DNA of 64,000 nucleotides from Trichomonas vaginalis G3 (taxonomy: Eukaryota > Parabasalia > Trichomonadida > Trichomonadidae), in contig NC_067206.1 in NCBI RefSeq assembly GCF_026262505.1, positions 1,054,001 through 1,118,000 on the forward strand. The letters run 5' to 3'. The position numbers and the translations under genes were made by a program. Each line of letters starts with the position of its first letter. Within the stretch, counting starts at the first letter, position 1. The notes beneath the pieces are model-generated. The model did not search any database and was not told the DNA's origin. It worked only from the letters and a program-made list of their open reading frames with translations. Shown here piece after piece: positions 8,769 to 18,149 of the stretch.

Positions 8769-10160
8769 GGAACGCAGTGCCGCCGTACCCAAGTTATGTA
8801 TACTAACTCGTATCCCCTATGCAAGGCAAAATTTAGGGTTGAAGAACAAAATGGAGTGTTTACTATAAGCAAAGTTAATGAAGAACATTGCCATCATATA
8901 GGAGTTGAAATGGGTTCACATTACGCGAGTAAATTTTATCAAAAATGGATCGAACTTTATATTAAAAACGGTGGAAAGCAATTTCTTGCTCAAAAAGCAT
9001 TTTTTGATAAGTTCGGAATTGATACGAATAACAAAGAAACGATGAAACTTTTCGCGCAGTCTACTGATGCTTTAAAGCACAAATTTTATCGCCTTGATGA
9101 GATTATTGCACAAAGATTATCAAACGATCCTTACACTTCTTTAGAAGCATTTTTGAATAATTTACAGGAAGAGTGCCCAGATGATCTCGTTCAATTTGAT
9201 TACAATGGAGATTTTTCCGAGTTTACAATCATATATGCACCTTTTGCTGCAAAAGAATTGGTGAATAGAATTGATAACCCTCTCCACGTCGATTCCACTC
9301 ATTCTTTAATTAAAGGAAAGATCCAATTGTTTGCAGTAACAATGAAAACAAGTCAAAACACAATTTTCCCCTTTTGCTATTTTTTAGTGAACCCTCAGAC
9401 ATCTGAAAAAATTCAAGAATGTTTGGTGAAATTCTGTGAGTTTGCGCACCTGGATCCACAGCATTGGAGCGCTGACTGTGCGCTAAACATTGCTCGCGCA
9501 ATTGAGGACGGATTTCCTCTTGCGCAGCTCAGTTGGTGCGCTGTGCATGTTTTACGCGCATGTGCAAAAGTTGGAAGCTATTTTGACAATCCACAGAATT
9601 TTGAGAACTTCTATTTAGCAATGGACTTTTTGACATTACGTGCAGATGCAACGAATGCAGAAAAGCTGGCTGAAGAGTCTGATGAAACATATGAGTTCTT
9701 GACAACAATGTTAGAAGAAGAAGAACCGCGCGCTTTGAAGTATTTCGATAAACAATGGAGAAGAACCAAAGAACATTGGATGATGTTATATCGTGGAGAA
9801 GGTGATTCCACGAATAACATTGCGGAATCACACTTTCATCAATTAAAGCAAACATTTTTCTTGGGTAAGAAAAATGAGCGCATTGATGACATCGTCATAA
9901 CTCTCATCACTGTTGTGATTCCAAATGCGATTATTAAGGTTCAAGTCGCTAATGTTTTGAATGAAGAAAGAGCAGTAAGAATTCTTACAAGGGCAGGTAA
10001 TCAGATTGTTGAGCAAAGAGCTTCAAAACACGATGAATGTTTGAAATTAATTCAACACATTTTGGAAATTGTCGAAAGCCGAAGGATTGAACCTAATGTC
10101 CTTATTCCATCTTTGAAGGCAATATTAAATTTGGCACAAAGAAGTTTAAAGGAAGAGTAA
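8769..10160 (+). CDS. MULE (Mutator-like) transposase, possibly 5'-truncated
   Basis: The first ATG is at 8796, giving 454 aa; the frame is open from 8769. The N-terminus has a FAR1/WRKY-GCM1-like zinc-binding pattern (PLCKAKFRV ... EEHCHH). Catalytic DDE candidates, numbered from M at 8796: D166 in HVDSTHS, D227 in WSADCALNIARAI and E344 in NNIAESHFHQ. The MULE-typical C-x2-H (C248, H251) lies in between. Known of the family: cut-and-paste transposase common in T. vaginalis. The usual first Cys of the zinc domain would lie upstream, where the frame is closed by TAA right beside the Maverick end. The 5' end may therefore have been lost at that junction. The frame is otherwise intact. Confidence 0.8.
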   Translation, partial: GTQCRRTQVMYTNSYPLCKAKFRVEEQNGVFTISKVNEEHCHHIGVEMGSHYASKFYQKWIELYIKNGGKQFLAQKAFFDKFGIDTNNKETMKLFAQSTDALKHKFYRLDEIIAQRLSNDPYTSLEAFLNNLQEECPDDLVQFDYNGDFSEFTIIYAPFAAKELVNRIDNPLHVDSTHSLIKGKIQLFAVTMKTSQNTIFPFCYFLVNPQTSEKIQECLVKFCEFAHLDPQHWSADCALNIARAIEDGFPLAQLSWCAVHVLRACAKVGSYFDNPQNFENFYLAMDFLTLRADATNAEKLAEESDETYEFLTTMLEEEEPRALKYFDKQWRRTKEHWMMLYRGEGDSTNNIAESHFHQLKQTFFLGKKNERIDDIVITLITVVIPNAIIKVQVANVLNEERAVRILTRAGNQIVEQRASKHDECLKLIQHILEIVESRRIEPNVLIPSLKAILNLAQRSLKEE

Positions 10161-10369
10161 GCAAGATTAGATAATTTGGACTTTTTTTAAAATTAATGAA
10201 TAAACAGTATATTTTTGAAGTGTAAGCTTATTTACCTGAAGCTATATTACTTAATATAACATTCAAAGTATTATTGCTATTTATTGGAGAACAAATTTAT
10301 GTAATTTTCACATGAAAATTGATAAATTTGTATTTCCTTATGATAATCAATTTTTGTATTTGTAGAGAG

Positions 10370-10776
10370 TCTCCCTGCATGATATCAAGACTTGGCTATT
10401 AGTCTTTATCCATTTTTGAAAATTGTATTGTAAATTGTAAGAATTTCTGAATACTACTACTATAAAATATAATTGCTTATCAATGTATATTCTCCCTGCA
10501 TGATATCAAGACTTGGCTATTAGTCTTTATCCATTTTTGAAAATTGTATTGTAAATTGTAAGAATTTCTGAATACTACTACTATAAAATATAATTGCTTA
10601 TCAATGTATATTCTCCCTGCATGATATCAAGACTTGGCTATTAGTCTTTATCCATTTTTGAAAATTGTATTGTAAATTGTAAGAATTTCTGAATACTACT
10701 ACTATAAAATATAATTGCTTATCAATGTATATTCTCCCTGCATGATATCAAGACTTGGCTATAAGTCTCTATTCAT
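10370..10776 (+). repeat. 121-bp tandem repeat, three copies plus a partial
   Basis: The unit begins TCTCCCTGCATGATATCAAG and restarts at 10370, 10491, 10612 and 10733, an exact 121-bp period. The first three copies are essentially identical and the fourth ends after about 43 bp with changes. It lies about 210 bp downstream of the MULE stop, so it may belong to the transposon's 3' end or to host DNA. Confidence 0.9.
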
Positions 10777-11563
10777 TATGAGTATGACCCCATTTTTTTT
10801 ACAAAAAGTGCCGAATTGCAACTTTGTCCCAATCTCCTTCTTCATTTAAATTATAACAATTATTTTTGGTTTTATATTTTTTTGGATCAAATCCATTTTA
10901 ATAGAATTTATATACTATTCATCTATTAGTAAACACTACCGTATATTATTTTTTAAGCTATCTTATTTTTTGAACTTTTATTCAAATCTTTGGTCGCAAG
11001 AAGAATTGCATGATAAATAAAAACATTTAATCAAAGTCAATTTTATTTTTCATATTCAAATGGACTGAGTGTTAACATTTAACATTTTTTGCTAATTGTC
11101 GTCAAAAATTAGGCGTAAAGCAAAAATTAATATTTCATATGGTTTTATGATAGATAAGCATTATATTCCCACTCATTATATTCGTAAATTTTGAGGTTTA
11201 TCCTTCGCTTTTAAGATCATTGAATTTGATTTTTATATAAAATAGTTATATATTAGAAAATAATATGAGTTTATGTGATATTATTTTTCAGAAGATTTTG
11301 TGTTCTTCTTCAAAATTTTATTTTTTTATTAAAAAGAATCTTTACAAAATATACATTTACTTTAATTAATATTTAAAAACGTGCTCTATCAAAAGTTCCA
11401 AAAATTCAATATTTTAGCTTTTCTGAGGTGTCACTTTTGATGAATTTCTGTTTACAACATGTGAATCCTAATTTTTTAACGTTGTTAGTTTTGACGCTCA
11501 TTTCATACAAAATAAAAAAATAAAATAATAAACATAACTAAGTTTTAATTTTTCGTAAGAAGT

Positions 11564-11878
11564 TTATTTTATTTTTATATATAAATCATTCTTAAGGTCA
11601 AACAGACTTCTTATTTTTATATGAATTCCATCCTCTTTAATGTCATCAATGATTTCCATTTCATTATTTTCAATTTCTTCTTCTCGTTTATGAGGTCTTT
11701 GATTATGACTCCATTGATTCCATGAAATTAAATATTCTTTATCATTATATTTATACCTCATTAGCTTATTTTGGCTTTCATATTCATTTAATAATTCACA
11801 ATCTTCATTTTTAAATTGAAGTTTAACCCATTCAGGATTTAAACAATGTTTAATTAATCGCGGAATATCTGACATCAT
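11564..11878 (-). CDS. Hypothetical protein, possible element relic
   Basis: A 104-aa ORF starting MMSDIPRLIKHCLNPEWVK, Asn/Lys/Glu-rich, with HKREEEIENNEMEIIDD in the middle. No family recognised. The ATG is preceded by a TATATAG-rich stretch. The neighbourhood is AT-rich and lacks other genes, so it may be a chance frame or a leftover of a mobile element. Confidence 0.3.
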   Translation of the reverse strand: MMSDIPRLIKHCLNPEWVKLQFKNEDCELLNEYESQNKLMRYKYNDKEYLISWNQWSHNQRPHKREEEIENNEMEIIDDIKEDGIHIKIRSLFDLKNDLYIKIK

Positions 11879-13057
11879 CTATATATAGATTATTTTATAA
11901 AAGATAAAAAAATAAATTATTTTAAAATTAATGTTAATTTTTTATAATGTGTTTAGTATATAATATTTATTACTAATTTATTTAATAATGTCGCGCTTTC
12001 TTACGAATTCATGACTTAAAAAACGTAAGAAAAAATTTTTATATCATCTATATATATAGAAGATATAAAAATATACCTTCATCTATATATAGACGTAACA
12101 AAAAAAGTCACTAAACCCTTCAACATATACTACTACTCTAAAAGTTCAATTTCCGGTCGAAAAAAACTTGAAAACAATTTGTATTCGACGAGTTAAAGAG
12201 CTCTATTTATTCTAAATTTTCCAAAAAAAATTAGATTTCGTTTTTTCGCTTCAAAAAATGTTGTTTTAAGTTTTAAAATTTGTAATTCAAAATTTTTTTG
12301 GAAAGATTTACGATTTTTTAATACTGCGAATGAGTTTTATTTTACATACTCTATTGATAAATCATATTTTTGTCGAGATATAACTTTTTTAAAAAAAATT
12401 ATATGCAAAGAGTGTTATAGAATTCTAGAAGGTATAGTGCATAATTTGAAGTATACTATCAAATAAATAAATTTTACAGTTTTTTAGTTTTATTTAGATG
12501 TACGTTATTTTAGATGGCTTCGTCGAAAACAAAGCATGTCTGTTAAGTTTATTCTTAACATGGTAAATAAAATGGCAACGAAGCCCAGTGTACTGCGTCT
12601 TATGCCGTAGTTTTTGTTATCTTCATACTCAAATACAACAAATACAAATAGATTTATTACGAAAAAACGTATAAAACAAATGATATATTTATTTCTAGAC
12701 AAGTTGACGAACATGTAGCGCAACTGTATCGCTTTAGAGAACAGTTCTTCCAACACCTACTCATTCAGTGAAAGATTTAAGAAGAACTCTTACTCGACCT
12801 TAACTACCTACGCTTTGCTTGAACAATTCCCAACGAGGTTACTATAAGGTTGCAAGTCTTGTCAAAATGTAGTATGCAATACGTTGGGGAAAATAGATAT
12901 ATACGAACAAACTACTACAGTCTAGCAACTAGTCTTTAAGTGTAATGTATTTTTGCTACAAAGAGCTCATAACGAAGTCAAATTTTGCAATTTGATGTCA
13001 AAACTAGCTAGTTGTTGAATCAAATAGCGTTGTGACTTTGTATACATCACGATCTTG

Positions 13058-13069
13058 TGGTATCAGAGC
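13058..13069 (+). other. Retroelement-type primer-binding-site-like 12-mer
   Basis: TGGTATCAGAGC equals the complement of the 3' end of plant-type initiator Met tRNA, the usual primer site just inside the 5' LTR of Copia-type elements. A short frame after it contains QDWDFYSLGCEARSKF, loosely gag-like. No LTR pair, reverse transcriptase or integrase is seen nearby. It may be coincidence. Confidence 0.25.
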
Positions 13070-13980
13070 TGTACTGCTGCAGACTAATTCAACTAAACAT
13101 GAGCAAGATTGGGATTTCTATTCTCTGGGGTGCGAGGCTCGTTCAAAGTTCAAGCAGCTACAGTGTTTTGGATCACCTAGAGAACTTTGGGAATTCAGTT
13201 ATTACGTAAATTTCTCAAGATGAACTTGAGAGCAGCGCAGTTATAACGAAAGTCTCTGATGAAAGGCAATGATTTCTTTCATGAATGATCTAACGTTAGC
13301 TTGAAATAAGGAAAAGAGACTATTGATGACTTACTTTCCATCGATGGTGCACAACAGCAGGGAGGGGATTGGTGGGTTTGGGGAAATTCGCTGAGGCACT
13401 AGTGTCCGGATTGTTCGTCAAATAGGTTTCCTTTCCTATAAAGAAATGACACTTTTTGGCGGCTTATTGACTCAGAAAAATTTGAGAGTTAACGAATAAT
13501 TTTGGCGCCAAAAATAATTTCTCTTAATTTATTAAATTTAATATACGCACATCCATAAGTTATGCTATTTTTTCTATTTATTTTGTTCTAAAATTCTAAA
13601 TATTTTTTTTTTCATAACATAAAATATGATGTCTAGTCTCATTTACATAACAACATGCCTTAGAATAGGTTTTTTTATTCTTTTTGTCACTTTAAATTAA
13701 GAATAAAAAGATAATTTAAATTGAATATTTGCGATTATTCTCACTAATGCTGCTTCCTCTTTTATTAGGTAGACAACAAAAAGTTAGCCTTGGACTCCCA
13801 TATCAGATTTTTGATTGGTTGCGTATATAATGAGCTGGGATTGATAGACGAAAACCCAGTGAGAAAATTTTTGACGCCAGCCTTTCAAATATTCAAAATT
13901 TATTTTCTGAATAAATAACATGGTGCATTTTATTAACAGATATTTGTTCTAAAATTTTCTTTGTTTCAACGAACTTTTTT

Positions 13981-13988
13981 TCATTTTT
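13981..13988 (+). promoter_or_regulatory. Trichomonad initiator (Inr)-like motif of the P4-ATPase gene
   Basis: TCATTTTT fits the trichomonad initiator consensus TCA(+1)YW, with the +1 A at 13983 and the ATG at 13991. Very short 5' UTRs are normal in trichomonads. The motif also supports ATG 13991 over the upstream TTG of the open frame. Confidence 0.55.
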
Positions 13989-13990
13989 TG

Positions 13991-16900
13991 ATGAATGATA
14001 ATTCTCAACAAGCTGATACAGTGAGAATTATTCATTCGCCAAATCAGAATCCGCAACAATTTGAAAATCAGATCATAACAAGCCACTATAAATGGTGGAA
14101 TTTCATTCCAATAAACTTATATGAACAATTTCATCGATTTGCAAACATTTTCTTTCTCGCTGTTGCAATATTACAATCTATCCCGCAAATTTCTCAACTT
14201 GATCCTACGACTGGTTACATATCTTTAGGTTTCATGCTTTCTATCACTTTAATGAAAAACGGATATGAAGATTACAGACGCCACAAGGTTGACCATCAAA
14301 TTAATTCTCAAATTGCTAAGACAATCAACCGAGACGGAACAATTTCGTGTAAAGAATGCCAAAATCTTAGTGTTGGTGACTTGGTTTACATAGAGAATGA
14401 CTGCACCTTCCCTGCAGATCTCGTTATGCTATACAGCCACTCCAAAGATGGACGCAGTAGGATAGAAACAGCAGCTTTGGATGGAGAAACTAACTTAAAA
14501 TTCAAAACTTCAGTAGGAAAAGATCTTCACAAACGAGAATTTGATATACATGCATCATTACCAAACCCAAATCTCACAGATTTTCGCGGAAAAATTGTTG
14601 CAGATAAAGATGTTTATTCTTTAGATATTTCTAATTTCGTTCCAAGGAACTGTGTCCTCAGGAAAACAGAATTCGCAGTAGGTGTCATTGTTTATACAGG
14701 AAAAGAAACAAAAACTTCATTAAATGCACCTAAACCTCATTTCAAATATTCTGAGTTGGATTCTTTCCTTGACAAGATGGTTATAAGGATTTCTATAGTC
14801 CTAATCTTCCTTTGCGTTGGTATGACAATCGGAAATTATTTTTGGACGCAAAACCACTTAAATGCTGGTTATTTACAGATAGAAAAGATGTCTAACATCA
14901 ACTATTTCTTCCAAGTTTTCTCATGGGTCATTGTTTTGTCAAATGTAATTCCATTATCTGTTTTTTCTTCACTGGATATCGTCAGATTCTTTTTATCCCA
15001 GACTATTAATGCAGACAAAGCGATGATGGATGGAACTAGCAGCTCACAATGCAGAAATTCCGACTTAGTTGCTACAATTGGAAGAGTTACTCACATGTTT
15101 TCGGATAAAACAGGTACATTGACGAAGAACTTGATGACATTCAAATCTATAGCATTCCACAGTGCTCTGTTTGGCACAGAACGTCCGAAATTCAAAAGGA
15201 CTTCAACAAAAAATCTCGGATTGTACATGAAGCAGCCAACACACTCAGAACGACTTGTATCTGCTTCTGATGAATGCATGAGATGGATGAGAGAGCACAA
15301 AGATGATAAAGACGTCAAAGATTTCTTATTAACTGTTGTTTTATGTAATTCAGCCTCAACGTTATCAAATACTTCGTTTTACAACATACAAGACATAAGG
15401 GAAGAGTTCCCTGACTTCAAATTCACTTTAGATATTCCTCCGGCTGAAATTGTCGCCAAATTTCCTTATCTCATTTCTTATCAGTCTCCTTCGCCAGATG
15501 AGATCGCTCTCCTTCACTTTGCAAGAGAATGCGGGTATATATACTACAACTGCACTCAAAAATCAGTTTACGTAATAATTGAAGGAAAATTAGAAAAATT
15601 TAAGCGACCAATTGTATTTGATTTCAATTCAAAGCGTAAAAGGATGTCTGTTGTATACAAAGATGAGAATGAAAACTATATAATGCTTGTAAAAGGTGCT
15701 GATGCAACAGTTTTGCCGAGATCTGAGATAGATGCTGACTTTGAGAAGTCTCTTGATGAAATTACAGATGCTGGATTGAGAACATTAGTCTTTGCAAGGA
15801 AAATTCTTCAAGAAGAAGACATGGAAATATTTTCGAAGTATAATAAGGCGAAAGAGTCAATTGATGATAGAGATAGACTCATGGAAGAACTCTCTGATGA
15901 AGTAGAAATAGAATTAGAGGTTTTCGCCTTCTCAGGAGTTGATGATGAGTTACAAGACGAAGTTGCTTTAACTTTGCAAAGATTAAGACAGGCAAACATC
16001 AAAGTATGGATGTTAACAGGTGATAAACTAGATACAGCTCTAAGTATCGCGCAAACATCTGGTTTGGCCCATAAAACACACAAAATTGTTCCGATCAATA
16101 AAAGTGACATTGACGATGATTTCAAAACCATTCAAATTTTGAACCCAGAAAAAACATTGTTGGCCGTAGAAGGCACAACGTTACGATATTTGTTGAGCGC
16201 CGAACACGAAAAAATCAAAAATTTCTTCGAATTAGCTGAAAAATGCAACTCAGTCGTATGCGCAAGATGCGAACCAAGCCAGAAAGGAGATGTTGTGAGG
16301 AACTTCATGCTGATCAACCCAACAAAATGCGCTCTTGCCATAGGAGATGGATCAAATGACGTCGATATGTTAAGAGCAGCCAATGTTGGTATTGGCGTTG
16401 AAGGTAAGGAAGGCTCAGAAGCTGTTATGTCCTCTGATTTCTCTATCCCTTCGTTCAGACATATCGCAAGATTGTTAATTGTCCACGGAAGATGGTGTGT
16501 GAACCGTTGTTCTCTTCTAGTGTTACTGACTTTCTATAAGAATACGATGAATGCGTTACTTCAGATCTATTTCGGCTTCTTTAATGGATTTTCTGCCACA
16601 TCTTGTTTAGATGGCGGATTTCTTTCGATGTTCAACACCATTTTAACCATCCCACAGTTGTTCTTTATCTGTATATTCGAGGAAGACGTTGCTGCGAGGT
16701 ATGTTTTGGCAGTTCCTCAAGTATATCGAGATTTACAACTGGATGGAGGTTTATCTAATGGTGTAGTTATAATGTGGTACATATTTGCTTTCTTCCATAC
16801 TGTTCTGATTTTCTTCTATTCGTATTTTGAGTCAAATTCTGTTTTATTAGGAAATAATTCAAGTACATTTGACTTAACAACATTCACACAGATCACAGGA

Positions 16901-17215
16901 TGGACGATTCTGTTTGTATTCACTTTCGAATTGTTAGTTAGATTCAAAACAATCACTATTGTACACATAGTATTGTACACTTTGTGTATCATTGTGTATT
17001 GTTTGATAGAGTTCATATACTCATTCATTGATCCTTCACTCATTGGAGTTTTGAACGTAATTTTCAACATTCCGAGAATTTGGTTCTCAATTCCTTTTGT
17101 TGTTGGAACTATTGTTATTATTGACATGATTATTATATATCTGAGACCTATCTTCCTTCCTTCAATATCAGATTCTGTCGCTGAGTTACAGTACGCTTCA
17201 CAAATGGTCTCTTAA
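13991..17215 (+). CDS. P4-type phospholipid-transporting ATPase (flippase)
   Basis: A 1074-aa membrane pump that moves phospholipids to the cytosolic leaflet. Seen: the P4 actuator motif DGETNLK (about 164-170), the phosphorylation site DKTGTLT (Asp about 372), a nucleotide-binding MLVKGAD, MLTGDKLDTA and the hinge GDGSNDVDML. Two N-terminal TM segments flank FFLAVAILQSIPQ, and a cluster of C-terminal TM segments includes LFFICIFEEDV. The length fits the family. The frame is open from 13961, but ATG 13991 is chosen because of the Inr-like motif at 13981. No intron or break seen. The neighbouring kinase is on the same strand, 930 bp away. Confidence 0.92.
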   Translation: MNDNSQQADTVRIIHSPNQNPQQFENQIITSHYKWWNFIPINLYEQFHRFANIFFLAVAILQSIPQISQLDPTTGYISLGFMLSITLMKNGYEDYRRHKVDHQINSQIAKTINRDGTISCKECQNLSVGDLVYIENDCTFPADLVMLYSHSKDGRSRIETAALDGETNLKFKTSVGKDLHKREFDIHASLPNPNLTDFRGKIVADKDVYSLDISNFVPRNCVLRKTEFAVGVIVYTGKETKTSLNAPKPHFKYSELDSFLDKMVIRISIVLIFLCVGMTIGNYFWTQNHLNAGYLQIEKMSNINYFFQVFSWVIVLSNVIPLSVFSSLDIVRFFLSQTINADKAMMDGTSSSQCRNSDLVATIGRVTHMFSDKTGTLTKNLMTFKSIAFHSALFGTERPKFKRTSTKNLGLYMKQPTHSERLVSASDECMRWMREHKDDKDVKDFLLTVVLCNSASTLSNTSFYNIQDIREEFPDFKFTLDIPPAEIVAKFPYLISYQSPSPDEIALLHFARECGYIYYNCTQKSVYVIIEGKLEKFKRPIVFDFNSKRKRMSVVYKDENENYIMLVKGADATVLPRSEIDADFEKSLDEITDAGLRTLVFARKILQEEDMEIFSKYNKAKESIDDRDRLMEELSDEVEIELEVFAFSGVDDELQDEVALTLQRLRQANIKVWMLTGDKLDTALSIAQTSGLAHKTHKIVPINKSDIDDDFKTIQILNPEKTLLAVEGTTLRYLLSAEHEKIKNFFELAEKCNSVVCARCEPSQKGDVVRNFMLINPTKCALAIGDGSNDVDMLRAANVGIGVEGKEGSEAVMSSDFSIPSFRHIARLLIVHGRWCVNRCSLLVLLTFYKNTMNALLQIYFGFFNGFSATSCLDGGFLSMFNTILTIPQLFFICIFEEDVAARYVLAVPQVYRDLQLDGGLSNGVVIMWYIFAFFHTVLIFFYSYFESNSVLLGNNSSTFDLTTFTQITGWTILFVFTFELLVRFKTITIVHIVLYTLCIIVYCLIEFIYSFIDPSLIGVLNVIFNIPRIWFSIPFVVGTIVIIDMIIIYLRPIFLPSISDSVAELQYASQMVS

Positions 17216-18149
17216 CTTATATATTTTGTATTTTATATATTATTTAAAAGTTCATAATAGATTTTCATTGAAATTATTATTTAATTATTTCATTTGACAT
17301 GTGTGTGAGTCATTATGATATGAATGCAATAATTTTGAATGATATCAAAAAAAAATATTCTTATTTCAAACTTCTGAAAGTCATTGTTGACAGTGTGCAT
17401 GCATTTTTCTTTTACTATGACTCTCATGTTAGTATAATTAACTGAAGCCGTTTATTTACAAATGAATATCTAATCAAAATCAAAAATCATTCCGAAAGTA
17501 GATTTGATTATTGATAACATATAAGACAGCTTAAGTGGAATCAGGTTTAAAATCTTTTACTTAATCAAAATGGTTTCTGTGTAAGGAATAACAATCGGAG
17601 TTTTTTTTGAGTAGGTGCCAAAAGTGCTTACTCTTAAACAACCGTCGGATTTCCGGGTGAAATCGTGACACACTTTCGTCTTTCGTAGGCAGTGGTGGTT
17701 ATTACAAAAGGTAACTTCGAATGTAGCGTGAAATCTGCAAAAAAAATTCTGAAATTTGAATGGAGAACACAAAAATTGAATAGTTTACGTCAATAAAAAA
17801 GAGAAAAATGAAGCCAATGTGTCTCGAACCTAGGACTTAGAGCAGCAATCCCACTGTTTATCCCATTACACTACATGCATCTCTCACCTCAGTGAATGAG
17901 ATCAACTATATGATAACTTTTTCCCCATTATATTCTTGTGGAAAAGTGACAAATAGCAACTTTGACCCTCTCTCAGTTTTTTTTTAAAGTGACGCTTCCA
18001 AAATTTTGACGGAGCGCTCTATGAAAAAGGTTGAAAAATTCGATATGGAACTACGAGAAACAGCAAGCTAACTGGAAATTAATACCGAATTCGTCAATAA
18101 AATTGCATCGAAGATAAATTGACGATTAAAAACCTCTCAAAAATAAAAG
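17216..18149. other. Intergenic region with a tRNA-like relic
   Basis: AT-rich, with no convincing protein gene. The minus strand at 17815-17885 looks tRNA-derived (separate entry). Confidence 0.5.
17815..17885 (-). pseudogene. tRNA-like relic (A and B boxes without a foldable cloverleaf)
   Basis: The minus strand shows TAGTGTAATGGGA, close to an A box, and 43 nt later GGTTCGAGACAC, close to a B box, which is the normal tRNA spacing. An anticodon-arm-like TGGGATTGCTGCTCTAA lies between. The acceptor and T stems do not pair, so it is not a functional tRNA. It could be a tRNA-derived repeat or chance. Confidence 0.3.

Larger units (their letters stand above)
10777..13990. other. Long AT-rich intergenic region with little coding evidence
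   Basis: Mostly AT-rich DNA. It contains one modest ORF (11564-11878) and a primer-binding-site-like motif (13058-13069). Short ORFs at 12505-12756 and 13032-13223 lack recognisable domains. Just before the P4-ATPase ATG there is an initiator-like TCATTTTTT at 13981. Confidence 0.6.

Noticed and set aside
17815-17885. Functional tRNA gene
   Set aside because: A and B boxes are recognisable, but the acceptor and T stems cannot pair.
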